Source of the DNA: Polaribacter reichenbachii
GTDB taxonomy: Bacteria; Bacteroidota; Bacteroidia; Flavobacteriales; Flavobacteriaceae
Length of the DNA: 64,000 nt
Direction of reading: 5' to 3'
NCBI RefSeq assembly: GCF_001975665.1
Contig: NZ_CP019419.1
Coordinates: forward strand, 1,550,001-1,614,000
Shown: positions 16,585-25,951 of the stretch, piece after piece
How the letters are laid out: every line of letters starts with the position of its first letter
Numbering within the stretch: position 1 is the first letter of the stretch
The notes under the pieces: model-generated
The model's input: the letters and a program-made list of their open reading frames with translations, nothing else
Told to the model about the DNA's origin: nothing
Database searches by the model: none
Made by a program: the position numbers and the translations under genes

Positions 16585-17568
16585 ATGTCTATAAAAAACG
16601 TAAGAAAAGAAGTGATGCTAACTTTAGAACAAAAGATGCAGAGCTTTATGGAAACCTATTTAATACCTGCCGAAAAAATTTGGCAGCCTACAGATTTTTT
16701 ACCTAATTCTCAGAGCGATTCTTTTATAACAGAAGTAGAAGAAATTAGAGAAATATCTAAAGAATTACATGACGATTTTTGGGTAGTTTTAGTAGGTGAT
16801 ACTATTACAGAAGAAGCGTTGCCAACCTACGAATCTTGGTTATTAGATTTAGATGGCGTTTGTCAAGACCCAGATAATAGCTGGGCAAAATGGGTTAGAA
16901 CTTGGACCGCAGAAGAAAACAGACATGGAGATGTTTTAAATAAATATCTGTATTTATCAGGACGTGTAAATATGCGCGAAGTAGAAATTTCTACACAGCA
17001 TTTAATTGCAGATGGTTTTGATATTGGTACATCTACAGATCCATATAAAAACTTTGTGTACACTACATTTCAAGAATTAGCAACCTATGTTTCTCACAAC
17101 AATGTAGCTAAAATTGCACGTAAAAAAGGACACAAAGCATTGGCTAAAATGTCCAAAATTATTGCTGGAGACGAAATGCGTCATCACCAAGCCTATGCAC
17201 ATTTTGTAAAAGAAATTTTTCAAATAGATGCCAGTGAAATGATGTTGGCTTTTCAGCACATGATGAAACATAAAATTGTGATGCCAGCAATGCATTTAAG
17301 AGAATCTTTTGGCGAAAAAGGAAGTTTATTCGACGATTTCTCTACAGTTGCACAAAGAATTGGTGTTTACACAGGTTTCGATTATGTAGATATTTTAAAG
17401 AAATTGAACACAATGTGGGAGATTGATAAAATAACAAACCTAACACCAGAAGCAGAAAAAGCACGCGACTATTTAATGAAGCTTCCAGACAGAATGTACA
17501 GAATTACAGAAAGAATAAAAGTGCCAGACACAGATTTTCAGTTTAAATGGATGTTACAACCTAGTTAG
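16585..17568 (+). CDS. Acyl-ACP desaturase (soluble, diiron)
   Basis: A 327-residue member of the plant-type stearoyl-ACP desaturase family, which introduces a double bond in ACP-bound fatty acids using O2 and reduced ferredoxin. The ferritin-like diiron motifs are Glu111-x-x-His114 (EENRHGD) and Glu197-x-x-His200 (DEMRHH). No membrane helices are seen, in line with a cytoplasmic enzyme. It is last in the operon with plsC and a 4-TM protein, matching a role in unsaturated phospholipid supply. The regiospecificity is unknown. The 3' side carries the A + B repeat pair. Confidence 0.93.
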   Translation: MSIKNVRKEVMLTLEQKMQSFMETYLIPAEKIWQPTDFLPNSQSDSFITEVEEIREISKELHDDFWVVLVGDTITEEALPTYESWLLDLDGVCQDPDNSWAKWVRTWTAEENRHGDVLNKYLYLSGRVNMREVEISTQHLIADGFDIGTSTDPYKNFVYTTFQELATYVSHNNVAKIARKKGHKALAKMSKIIAGDEMRHHQAYAHFVKEIFQIDASEMMLAFQHMMKHKIVMPAMHLRESFGEKGSLFDDFSTVAQRIGVYTGFDYVDILKKLNTMWEIDKITNLTPEAEKARDYLMKLPDRMYRITERIKVPDTDFQFKWMLQPS

Positions 17569-17570
17569 TT

Positions 17571-17658
17571 TTAGAAGCTATTTCCTGCTTTCCACTATAT
17601 CTTTTTTGTGAAAAACAAAAAAGGATGTCGTTCTAATCAGGGCTAAGCTTGTTTGCTA
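17571..17658. repeat. Intergenic repeat element A, copy 2
   Basis: Begins 3 bp after the desaturase stop with TTAGAAGCTATTTCC and ends near GGGCTAAGCTTGTTTGC, the same framework as 3558-3656. The central hairpin is CTTTTTTGT / ACAAAAAAG with a short loop. Confidence 0.7.
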
Positions 17659-17728
17659 ATTTTAATTAGTTTCAGAAAACAATATTTATTTTTTTAGTTT
17701 GTATTAGAATTAAAAAACAAAAATTTAA

Positions 17729-17761
17729 AGACCCTTCAGGTTTTCAAAACCTGAAGGGTCT
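17729..17761. repeat. Palindromic repeat element B, copy 2
   Basis: A perfect 15-16-bp stem with almost no loop (AGACCCTTCAGGTTTT and complement), followed by ATTTTTTAT on the plus strand. It sits between convergent genes and can act as a terminator. It is the sister of 3701-3733. Confidence 0.8.
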
Positions 17762-17794
17762 ATTTTTTATAAAATATTTAAGTTATTCTATTAC

Positions 17795-18580
17795 TTAGAG
17801 AAGAATATTAAAATCATCTTTATCATTCAAAAAGCCCAATTGTTTTCTAACTTTTTGTTGACTGTTTTTTATTAAAGTAGCTTCAATAATTCCGATTTCA
17901 TTTTTAGGTAAATTCGAAATTTCATCACCTAAATAATCAACTATAACAGAACCTCCAGAATAGGCATAATTATTGGCATCTGTACCTGTTCTATTTACGC
18001 CAATAGTATAACTCATATTTTCTATTGCACGTGCTTTTAAAAGCGTATCCCAAGCTTTTATTCTTTTAATTGGCCAATTTGCCATATAAATTAAAAGATC
18101 GTAATTTTCTGTGTTTCTTGTCCAAACAGGAAAACGCAAATCGTAACAAATTAAAGGGCAAATCTTCCATCCTTTATAGTCTACAATTAACTTTTTATTT
18201 CCAGAAGTGTATTCTTTATCTTCACCAGCCAAAGAAAAAGAATGTCTCTTATCATACGTTTCTATTTTACCAGAATCATGTACAAAAACTAAACGATTGT
18301 AATAATTTAAATCATCTTCAATTACCAGACTTCCAGTAATTGCTATATCATTTTCTTTTGCCATTTTTATTATCCAAGAAACAGCAATTCCATTCATTTT
18401 TTCAGCTACATTTTTGGGTTTCATTGTAAAACCTGTGCTAAACATTTCTGGCAAAACCACTAAATCTGTATTTTTAGATAAACTTTTAATTTTTTCTTCA
18501 AAAAAGGCAAGATTTTTAGCAGGTTTTTCCCAAACCAAATCCGCTTGAATACCTACAACTCGTAATTCGTTTTTCATCAA
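17795..18580 (-). CDS. yafV: Nitrilase-superfamily amidohydrolase, omega-amidase type
   Basis: A 261-residue carbon-nitrogen hydrolase. The catalytic triad is visible as Glu45 (LPEMFS), Lys111 (YDKRHSF) and Cys145 (LICYDLRFP). The length and the motifs GEDKEYTSG and ANWP are those of omega-amidase/YafV proteins, which hydrolyse alpha-ketoglutaramate and alpha-ketosuccinamate left by glutamine and asparagine transamination. It is cytoplasmic, monocistronic, and divergent from the AddB-like nuclease gene. The symbol is by family resemblance. Confidence 0.88.
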   Translation of the reverse strand: MMKNELRVVGIQADLVWEKPAKNLAFFEEKIKSLSKNTDLVVLPEMFSTGFTMKPKNVAEKMNGIAVSWIIKMAKENDIAITGSLVIEDDLNYYNRLVFVHDSGKIETYDKRHSFSLAGEDKEYTSGNKKLIVDYKGWKICPLICYDLRFPVWTRNTENYDLLIYMANWPIKRIKAWDTLLKARAIENMSYTIGVNRTGTDANNYAYSGGSVIVDYLGDEISNLPKNEIGIIEATLIKNSQQKVRKQLGFLNDKDDFNILL

Positions 18581-18646
18581 AATAAAATTAAAGATTAAAG
18601 AGGTATAAATGTAAGTTTTTGTAATTTAGAAAACCAAAAATTAACG

Positions 18647-21385
18647 ATGCAATCTTTTATTTCAGAAACTTTAGATGATATTTTACAAACCACAAAATCA
18701 TTTGAAAATGTGATTTTTATACTGCCTTCGCAAAGAGCAAAGGTTTTTGTAAAGCAAGAGTTTAAAGATAAAATTAGTATTGGGTTTTTACCAGAAATGC
18801 TAAATATAGAGCAATTTATTCAGCGAATTTCTGGAGTACAAAAAGCAGAAAGCATTCAGCTTTTGTTTCATTTTTACGGAATTTATAAAAGCATAGAAAA
18901 AAATCCAGATTCTTTTGATGTTTTTTCTTCTTGGGCAATAACAGTGTTACAAGATTTTAATGAAATTGATCAACATTTGGTAAATACCAAAGACATTTTT
19001 ATTTATTTAAGAGATATAGAGCGATTAAGAAAATGGTCTGTAAAAGGTACTTTTAAAGAAACTGAATTAATTAAAGATCATAATTCGTTTTTAGAAAAAC
19101 TAAATAATTATTACGATGCTTTTTATCAATTTTTATTGAATAAAAACATTGGTTATCAGGGTTTAATGTATAAAGAAGCTTCTAAAAAAGTAGATATTTT
19201 TTTAGATGAAAATACTAATAAAAAGTTCTTTTTTATTGGTTTTAATGCGTTAAACAACGCAGAAGAATTATTGTTTCAAAAAACTTTAGAAAGAGGTAAT
19301 GCCGAAATTTATTGGGATGTTGATGAGGCATTTTACAACTCAAATCATCAAGCAGGTAAATTTATAAGAAGGTATAAAAGCGAATGGAAATATTACGAAA
19401 AACATCAATTGAAATCATTATCAAATACGTTTACCCAACCCAAAAAGATTGAAGTAATTGGTGCTGCAAAAAATACAACTCAAATAAAATATATTGGCGA
19501 AGTTTTAGAGAAATCTACTAATTTTAAAAATACAGCTTTAGTTTTAGCAGACGAAACTTTGTTGCCAATTACTTTAAATTCTTTGCCTAATAACATCAAT
19601 GCAATTAATATAACAATGGGTTATCCTTTAAAAGATGTGCCTACTACAAGTTTGTTATTTGCAGTTTTTCAATTGTATATTTCTCAAGAAAAATTACAGA
19701 AAAACATTGTTAATGAGTTTTATTATAAAGATGTTATTCGCTTTTTAAAGCATCAAAATATTTATGGTTTATTAGATAATATTGATGTTTTTACAACTCA
19801 GATTGCTAAAGAAAATCAGATGTTTATATCAGAAGGTCTTATTCAAGAATTTATAAAAGAAGAAAAAGAGGAAATTAAAACAGTAATCTTAAATTTCTTT
19901 AAACCTTTTAGTTCTGTAGCTGTTTTTATCGATTATATTTTAGACTTAATTAATCTTTTAAAAGAAGAAGTAAACACATTAGAAAAAGAATATTTATTCC
20001 GTTTTTATACCGCTTTTACACAATTAAAAACATTGCAGAATGAGTTTGAATATTTTACAGATTTAAAAACTTTAGCACAGTTTTTTAGACAATTAATTGG
20101 TTCTGAAAGTTTGTCTTTTCAAGGTGAACCTTTAAAAGGCTTACAATTAATGGGTATGTTAGAAACGCGTGTTTTAGATTTTGAAAACATTATTTTAGCT
20201 TCTGCAAACGAAGGTGTTTTGCCTGCCAGTAGCCAACTAAATTCTTTTATTCCTTTTGATGTAAAAGTTGAATTCGGTTTGCCAACTTACAGAGAAAAAG
20301 ATGCTATTTTTTCTTATCACTTTTTTAGATTATTACAAAGAGCAAAAAACGTTTATATTTTATATAATACAGAACACGATGTTTTTGGAAGTGGAGAAAA
20401 AAGCCGATTTGTAACGCAATTAGAAATGATGAGAACAGATATTGTGCAGAAATTAGTATCGCCAAAAATCGTTTCTCAAAAAGTAGAATTAAAAGAAATT
20501 GAAAAAAATGATTTGGTTTTTGATCGATTAAAAGAGTTAGCAAAACAAGGTTTTTCTCCATCATCATTAACTAATTATTTGCACAATCCTGTTTCTTTTT
20601 ATAAACAGAAAATTTTAAGAATAAAAGAATTCGATGATGTAGAAGAAACAGTTGCTTACAATACTTTGGGTACTGTTGTTCACGAAACTTTAGATGAGTT
20701 GTATAAACCATTTATGGGTAAATTTTTAAAGTTTGATGATGTTGTAACAATGGAAAAATCTGCCAAAGATTTGGTGGTAAAACATTTTAAAATCTATTTT
20801 AAAAATGGAGATATTTCTACTGGTAAAAACCGTTTAATTTTTGAAGTTGCCAATCGTTTTGTGGTTAATTTTTTAGCATCAGAAAAAAGAATTTTAAAGG
20901 ATGAAAATAATCAACTGAAAATTATTGCTACAGAAGAAAATTTATCTGCAGAAATAGAAATTAACGGAATTGATTTCTCCATAAAATTGCACGGAAATGT
21001 AGATAGAGTAGATGAATTAAATGGAGAAATTAGAATTATTGACTACAAATCTGGAATGGTGAAATCTTCTGAATTAAAAGTTTTAGATTTTGAAGAATTA
21101 AGAGCTAAAGAACAATACAAAGCCATTCAGGTTTTATTGTATGGTTATTTATTTACGAAAAGTAAAAAGTTCGATTTTTCTAAGAATTTAAAAGCTGGAA
21201 TTTATTCTTTTAAGAACCTAAACTCAGGTTTTTTAACTATCAATTTTTCATCAAACTATAGAAATCCTGATACCAATATTACCGAAGAAAAATTAGATGA
21301 ATTTATAGAGCAATTAAAAAGCTACATTTTAGAGATTTACAATCCAGAAGTCGATTTTATAGAACCTGCTGATTTGAAATATTAG
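18647..21385 (+). CDS. AddB-like PD-(D/E)XK nuclease protein
   Basis: 912 residues. The N-terminal region is a degenerate helicase-like fold (VIFILPSQRAKVFVKQEF in the place of a Walker-like segment), as in AddB or RecB-family recombination nucleases. The C-terminal domain carries the nuclease residues: His in GTVVHETLDEL, Asp786 in GNVDRVD, and Asp799-Tyr-Lys801 in IIDYKSG. Such proteins process double-strand breaks with an AddA/UvrD helicase partner. No partner lies next to it here, which is unusual; it may be elsewhere. The usual AddB iron-sulfur cysteine cluster is not evident. Confidence 0.88.
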   Translation: MQSFISETLDDILQTTKSFENVIFILPSQRAKVFVKQEFKDKISIGFLPEMLNIEQFIQRISGVQKAESIQLLFHFYGIYKSIEKNPDSFDVFSSWAITVLQDFNEIDQHLVNTKDIFIYLRDIERLRKWSVKGTFKETELIKDHNSFLEKLNNYYDAFYQFLLNKNIGYQGLMYKEASKKVDIFLDENTNKKFFFIGFNALNNAEELLFQKTLERGNAEIYWDVDEAFYNSNHQAGKFIRRYKSEWKYYEKHQLKSLSNTFTQPKKIEVIGAAKNTTQIKYIGEVLEKSTNFKNTALVLADETLLPITLNSLPNNINAINITMGYPLKDVPTTSLLFAVFQLYISQEKLQKNIVNEFYYKDVIRFLKHQNIYGLLDNIDVFTTQIAKENQMFISEGLIQEFIKEEKEEIKTVILNFFKPFSSVAVFIDYILDLINLLKEEVNTLEKEYLFRFYTAFTQLKTLQNEFEYFTDLKTLAQFFRQLIGSESLSFQGEPLKGLQLMGMLETRVLDFENIILASANEGVLPASSQLNSFIPFDVKVEFGLPTYREKDAIFSYHFFRLLQRAKNVYILYNTEHDVFGSGEKSRFVTQLEMMRTDIVQKLVSPKIVSQKVELKEIEKNDLVFDRLKELAKQGFSPSSLTNYLHNPVSFYKQKILRIKEFDDVEETVAYNTLGTVVHETLDELYKPFMGKFLKFDDVVTMEKSAKDLVVKHFKIYFKNGDISTGKNRLIFEVANRFVVNFLASEKRILKDENNQLKIIATEENLSAEIEINGIDFSIKLHGNVDRVDELNGEIRIIDYKSGMVKSSELKVLDFEELRAKEQYKAIQVLLYGYLFTKSKKFDFSKNLKAGIYSFKNLNSGFLTINFSSNYRNPDTNITEEKLDEFIEQLKSYILEIYNPEVDFIEPADLKY

Positions 21386-21454
21386 GTTTTATGTAATTTC
21401 AACAGAAATAAATTGAGTTGAAAAATCTTTAAAATTATTTTTTATCTTTATAAA

Positions 21455-21676
21455 ATGGAGCACAAACACGACCAAATTAAAATTGAATATTCAATAACAG
21501 ACAAAGAACCTAACAGTGTTAGAATAATGTGTGTTTTCCTTATTTTAATTTTTGCTTTAGTTCCTTTAGCAGAAATAGTTGTAGGTTTAGAATATCACTC
21601 AATAGAGAGTTATCCATCTTATTTTTGTGCAATGGATTTTTCTTCTGAACCTTTATCTTTTAAAGAAATAAGATAA
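21455..21676 (+). CDS. Small single-TM protein, unknown
   Basis: 73 residues from ATG; a charged N-terminus (MEHKHDQIKIEY), one hydrophobic helix at about 24-44, and a short C-terminal tail with a Cys. A weak -7 box TATCTTTA lies just upstream. It ends 1 bp before the end of the convergent uspA-like gene. I recognise no family and it could be spurious. Confidence 0.4.
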   Translation: MEHKHDQIKIEYSITDKEPNSVRIMCVFLILIFALVPLAEIVVGLEYHSIESYPSYFCAMDFSSEPLSFKEIR

Positions 21677-21677
21677 A

Positions 21678-22469
21678 CTACTTTCCTTTTAAAATCAACA
21701 AAGGTAAACTTGTATGAAACTCTTGTTTAAGTACAGTGTTCTTTTCCCAAAGTTTCTTAAAAAAACCACGTTTACGTCTAAAAACACATAACATATCTGG
21801 GTTGTGTGTCTGAAAATGTTCTAAAACACCTTGAAACGTAGTCGCATTTTCGGTTACAGTTAAAGTACCTTGTAGTTTTTCTAAATCTTTATTTATTATT
21901 AAGTCTTCTTCAGAATAACTAGGTGTTTTTACTAAAAGTAAATTTACAGTTGTTTCAAATTTATCAACAATAAATTCTAAAGGTTTTAAAGCGGTTTTAC
22001 TTTTTACATTTCCAGATTTAAAAGCCATTAAAATACTTTTAACCGGTTTGTATTTGTAGTTTTCTGGTACTGTTAAAATAGTAATGTCTGTTTGTTTTAC
22101 TAAGCTACCAGCAGTTTTTCCTAAAAAAACTTCTTCTTTAATAGAGTTACTTTTAGCACCAACAATAATTAAATCTATACCTAATTCTTCGTCAATTGCC
22201 AAAACACTATCAACAACAGTACCTTTAGCAGAAATTAAATTTACATCTACTTCTTTTTTATCTACAGATTTAACAATAGTTCGTAAATATAAATTTGTTT
22301 CACGTTCAATTATCCTATTAACATTTATCATTGTTCCTGCTTTAGATTGAGCGCTGTAAGCTCTAAAAACAAAAACTTTAGCATTAATTTCATCAGCAAA
22401 ATCAATAGCATATTGTAATGTTTTTTGTGCACTTTCTGTAGATCCAATAGGTACTAAAATATGTTTCAT
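21678..22469 (-). CDS. Universal stress protein, tandem UspA domains
   Basis: 263 residues forming two Usp folds. The N-terminal domain (1-140) retains the ATP-binding signature: HILVPIGST at the start and VGAKSN...EVFLGKTAGSLVKQ then ILTVP (the GxxG-x9-GS/T pattern). The C-terminal domain (about 142-263) is diverged. Usp proteins act in stress survival, often as nucleotide-dependent regulators. It has its own promoter and is divergent to a MATE transporter gene with a 97-bp shared region. Confidence 0.92.
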   Translation of the reverse strand: MKHILVPIGSTESAQKTLQYAIDFADEINAKVFVFRAYSAQSKAGTMINVNRIIERETNLYLRTIVKSVDKKEVDVNLISAKGTVVDSVLAIDEELGIDLIIVGAKSNSIKEEVFLGKTAGSLVKQTDITILTVPENYKYKPVKSILMAFKSGNVKSKTALKPLEFIVDKFETTVNLLLVKTPSYSEEDLIINKDLEKLQGTLTVTENATTFQGVLEHFQTHNPDMLCVFRRKRGFFKKLWEKNTVLKQEFHTSLPLLILKGK

Positions 22470-22489
22470 AATAGGTTTAATTTAGGTTG

Positions 22490-22497
22490 CAAAGTTA
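22490..22497 (-). promoter_or_regulatory. UspA -7 promoter box
   Basis: On the minus strand TAACTTTG, a perfect TAnnTTTG, about 20 nt upstream of the ATG at 22469. Confidence 0.5.
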
Positions 22498-22519
22498 CTA
22501 TTTTTTAATAAAGTAAAAA

Positions 22520-22549
22520 TTGTTCTGCTTCTTAAGATACTTACCTTTG
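22520..22549 (+). promoter_or_regulatory. MATE gene promoter
   Basis: TTG (22520-22522), a 19-bp spacer and a perfect -7 box TACCTTTG (22542-22549), 17 nt before the TTG start. Confidence 0.6.
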
Positions 22550-22566
22550 TAAAAAAAGAAGATTCA

Positions 22567-23898
22567 TTGAAAAATGACATTAGTTTTAAGCATATTAATA
22601 AATTAGCAATACCTGCTTTAATTGCTGGTATTGCAGAACCTTTGTTATCTATAACAGACACAGCAATTATTGGTAATATAAACGAAAATGCAACAGAAAG
22701 TTTGGCTGCAGTTGGTATTGTTGGTGCATTTATTTCTATGTTAATTTGGGTTTTTGGGCAAATAAGAAGTGCAATTTCTTCTATTGTTTCTCAATATGTG
22801 GGTGCAAATAAAATAGACGAAATTAAATCTTTACCAGCACAAGCTATTGCAATTGTTGTTGGTGGTAGTTTTTTAGTTTTGGCAATTTCTTATCCGTTTG
22901 CAAAACAGATTTTTCAATTTTATAATGCATCTGGTAGTGTTTTAGAATACTGTATTACCTATTTTAAAATTAGGATTTTTGGTTTTCCGTTTTCACTTTT
23001 TGTTTTTGCTATTTTTGGAGTTTTCAGAGGTTTGCAAAATACTTATTATCCAATGATAATTGCTATAATTGGAGCTTTATTAAACATTGTTTTAGATTAT
23101 ATTTTTGTTTACGGAGTTGATGGTTATATACCAGCAATGCATATAGAAGGTGCTGCTTATGCAAGTGTAATTGCGCAATTTACAATGGCAATAATTGCTT
23201 TATTTCTATTGATAAAAAAAACAGATATCTCACTAAAAATAAGTTTTCCATTTCATCCAGAAATACCAAAATTATTGGGTATGATTGGCAATCTATTTAT
23301 TAGAACTATTGCTTTAAATACAGCTTTATATTTTGCTACTTCTTATGCTACAGATTACGGAGCAGCTTATATTGCTGCCTATACAATTTGTTTAAATATT
23401 TGGTTGTTAGGTGCATTTATGGTTGATGGTTACTCTAGTGCAGGTAATATTTTGGCTGGTAAATTATTAGGTGCAAAAGACTATAAAAAGCTAATAATTT
23501 TAAGTAATAAATTAACCAAATATGGTTTATTTACAGGTGTTGTAATTGCAGCTGTTGGCTTTCTTTTTTACAATGCAATTGGCACAGTTTTTACAAAAGA
23601 AACTTTGGTTTTAGAAAAATTTTATCAAGTATTTTGGATTGTTATCATCACGCAACCTATAAATGCGATTACTTTTATTTTTGATGGTATGTTTAAAGGT
23701 ATGGGTTTTATGAAATATTTGCGTAATGTTTTAATTCTATCTACAGGATTAGTTTTTATACCAACTTTATTGTTTTTTGATTGGCTAGATTACAAATTAA
23801 CTGCCATTTGGATTGCTTTTACACTTTGGATTTTAGCCAGAGGAATTCCATTAATTATGAAGTTTAGAAATCAGTTTTTGCCACTTACTAATTCTTAG
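22567..23898 (+). CDS. MATE family efflux transporter
   Basis: 443 residues with 12 predicted membrane helices and the MATE pattern: the N-terminal IPALIAGIAEPLLSITDTAIIG, and a second half beginning near residue 235 with LFIRTIALNTALYFATSYA. These proteins export drugs or metabolites using Na+ or H+ gradients. It most resembles the DinF-like branch. The start is TTG (no in-frame ATG fits), and the promoter box upstream supports it. It stands alone; substrate unknown. Confidence 0.92.
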   Translation: MKNDISFKHINKLAIPALIAGIAEPLLSITDTAIIGNINENATESLAAVGIVGAFISMLIWVFGQIRSAISSIVSQYVGANKIDEIKSLPAQAIAIVVGGSFLVLAISYPFAKQIFQFYNASGSVLEYCITYFKIRIFGFPFSLFVFAIFGVFRGLQNTYYPMIIAIIGALLNIVLDYIFVYGVDGYIPAMHIEGAAYASVIAQFTMAIIALFLLIKKTDISLKISFPFHPEIPKLLGMIGNLFIRTIALNTALYFATSYATDYGAAYIAAYTICLNIWLLGAFMVDGYSSAGNILAGKLLGAKDYKKLIILSNKLTKYGLFTGVVIAAVGFLFYNAIGTVFTKETLVLEKFYQVFWIVIITQPINAITFIFDGMFKGMGFMKYLRNVLILSTGLVFIPTLLFFDWLDYKLTAIWIAFTLWILARGIPLIMKFRNQFLPLTNS

Positions 23899-23958
23899 TA
23901 TCTCTTTTGTAGACGCTTTATTATTTACTTATCTTGTAAATCTTAAATCACCTAAAAA

Positions 23959-24423
23959 ATGAAATTAAAAAATATATTTTTTATTAGCTGTTTTGGAATA
24001 CTTATTGTTGCTTGTACAAAAGAAAAATCTTTACAAGAATATATGACAGATTCTTGGCAAACTACGTATTTAAAAATAGAAATGCCAACGTATGAAAAAT
24101 CTGATTCTTTAGAGGTTTATGAAGATAAATTTGATAATAATCCTGAGTTAATTGCACAATCTAAATACAATGCAGATGGTACTTTTAATGCTTGGTTTAT
24201 CAATAATAAAAATGAAAGAATTTCTGATTCTGATGGAAAATGGAGTGTAGAAAATGATTCTCTTTTTGTAGAATTCTTTTATGATGGTAGAAATATGAAA
24301 GTAAGTTATCATATTACAAAAACTAACGAAGGTTTTATTGGTAAAAGTATTTTTGATTGGGATAATGATGGCAATTTTGACGACTTTTTAACTATGAAAA
24401 CAAAACGTATAAAAACAGATTAA
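23959..24423 (+). CDS. Small lipoprotein, lipocalin-like, unknown
   Basis: 154 residues with lipobox LIVAC (Cys19). The mature part alternates short beta strands (SWQTTYLKIEMP, NADGTFNAWF, GKWSVENDSLFVEF, KVSYHITKTNEGFIGK), the pattern of lipocalin-like proteins of Bacteroidota. It ends DWDNDGNFDDFL, which resembles a calcium-binding loop. It is 3 bp from the histidine kinase gene, so the two are cotranscribed, and it might be an envelope input for the kinase. That is inference only. Confidence 0.75.
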   Translation: MKLKNIFFISCFGILIVACTKEKSLQEYMTDSWQTTYLKIEMPTYEKSDSLEVYEDKFDNNPELIAQSKYNADGTFNAWFINNKNERISDSDGKWSVENDSLFVEFFYDGRNMKVSYHITKTNEGFIGKSIFDWDNDGNFDDFLTMKTKRIKTD

Positions 24424-24426
24424 AAT

Positions 24427-25884
24427 TTGTTCAACTTTAAAAAAATATCCTTAAGAATACGCATCTTTTTATCTATGATTGTGTTGGTGATTTTAGCATC
24501 AATATTAATCTTAGTAGTTACTGTTTATCAATATGATGAGCAAACTAAAGATTATAATATTCAGCGTTTTGAGCGTAAAGAAGCTACCACTCGATTAACG
24601 ATAGAGTTAGAGCTTAATATTAAAACAACCTATCCTGTAAAATCAGAAAATTTATCAAAAATCTTTCAAGAACGTATTTACGAAATATCATCAATCAATA
24701 AATTAAATATTTCAATTTTCGATTTGCATGGTAATTTACTAGTATCATCAAAAACAAATGCTTTCGAATCTACAGAAATAGAACCTTTACCTTATGATAT
24801 TTTAAATGATTTGGCTCAAAATTCGAATCATAGAATTTTAATTCCGGTTGTAAAAAATGGTATGGGTTACCAAACTTCATATACGTATATAAACGATCCT
24901 AAATTTAAACGAATTGGTATTTTAGAATTGCAGTTTACACAAGACAATTCAGAAGTAGAACACGAGTTAAAAGAATTTATTTCTAGATTAGGTTTAGTGT
25001 ATTTATTAATGCTGTTTATTGCAATTGCAATGGCATATTTTTTATCGAGTTATATTACAAGATCTATAAAAACAATTTCTGATAAAATGCAGCAAACAAG
25101 AATTAACGAGCGTAATGAAAAAATTATGCTAAATTCTGCAAGTTCTGAAATCGAAATTCTGGTTGAAGCCTACAATAGTATGATAGATCAGCTAGAAGAA
25201 AGTGCTGTGAAATTGGCGAAAAGCGAACGTGAACAAGCTTGGCGAGAAATGGCAAAACAAGTGGCGCATGAAATTAAAAACCCTTTAACACCAATGCGTT
25301 TAACAGTACAAAGTTTTGAACGTAAATTTAATCCTGAAGATGAAAAAATTAAAGAAAAATTGGCAGAATACAGTCAAACTTTAATTCAGCAAATAGATGT
25401 TATGAGTTCTATTGCTTCTGCTTTTTCTGATTTTGCAAAAATGCCAACCCAGAAAAGAGAAAAAATAGATGTAATTAGTGTAGTAAAATTAGCGTTAGAT
25501 ATTTTTAATGAAGATTTTATTTCTTACAATACAGAGTCTGCAGAACTATTTGCAACTTTAGATAAAACACAATTGATTAGAATTGTAACCAATCTGGTAA
25601 AAAATGCATTACAAGCAACAGAAAAAGAAGAAAATCCTGTAATTGATGTAAAAGTTGTATCAGAAAAAAATAATATAAAAATTACAGTTTCTGATAATGG
25701 AAAAGGAATACCTACAGAAGTAAAAGATTTAATTTTTGAACCAAAATTTACCACAAAATCTAGTGGAATGGGCTTAGGTTTACCAATGATAAAAAACATT
25801 ATAGAAGCTTATGATGGTATGATAACTTTTAACTCAAAAGAAGGTGTAGGTACTGTTTTTACTGTAATTTTACCAAAAGAATAG
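24427..25884 (+). CDS. Sensor histidine kinase with HAMP domain
   Basis: 485 residues starting at TTG. Order: TM1 (about 12-32), a periplasmic domain (33-185), TM2 (about 186-207), HAMP (207-260), DHp with the phospho-acceptor His281 in QVAHEIKNPLTPM (an NtrB/NtrY-like H box), and an ATPase domain with N box NLVKNALQ, G1 DNGKGIP and G2 GMGLGLPMI. No response regulator is adjacent, so its partner is unknown. It is translationally close (3 bp) to the upstream lipoprotein gene. Confidence 0.92.
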   Translation: MFNFKKISLRIRIFLSMIVLVILASILILVVTVYQYDEQTKDYNIQRFERKEATTRLTIELELNIKTTYPVKSENLSKIFQERIYEISSINKLNISIFDLHGNLLVSSKTNAFESTEIEPLPYDILNDLAQNSNHRILIPVVKNGMGYQTSYTYINDPKFKRIGILELQFTQDNSEVEHELKEFISRLGLVYLLMLFIAIAMAYFLSSYITRSIKTISDKMQQTRINERNEKIMLNSASSEIEILVEAYNSMIDQLEESAVKLAKSEREQAWREMAKQVAHEIKNPLTPMRLTVQSFERKFNPEDEKIKEKLAEYSQTLIQQIDVMSSIASAFSDFAKMPTQKREKIDVISVVKLALDIFNEDFISYNTESAELFATLDKTQLIRIVTNLVKNALQATEKEENPVIDVKVVSEKNNIKITVSDNGKGIPTEVKDLIFEPKFTTKSSGMGLGLPMIKNIIEAYDGMITFNSKEGVGTVFTVILPKE

Positions 25885-25894
25885 AACACTATTA

Positions 25895-25935
25895 TTCTTG
25901 TTTTATGCTGATATTTTATCAGTAAAAAACAAGAA
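25895..25935. other. Long hairpin between the kinase and crotonase genes
   Basis: TTCTTGTTTT pairs with AAAACAAGAA, and an inner CTGAT pairs with ATCAG. No T tract follows on the plus strand, so it is a poor intrinsic terminator in that direction. It may be an mRNA structure in front of the crotonase gene. Confidence 0.45.
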
Positions 25936-25951
25936 ATTAAAATCATAAAAA

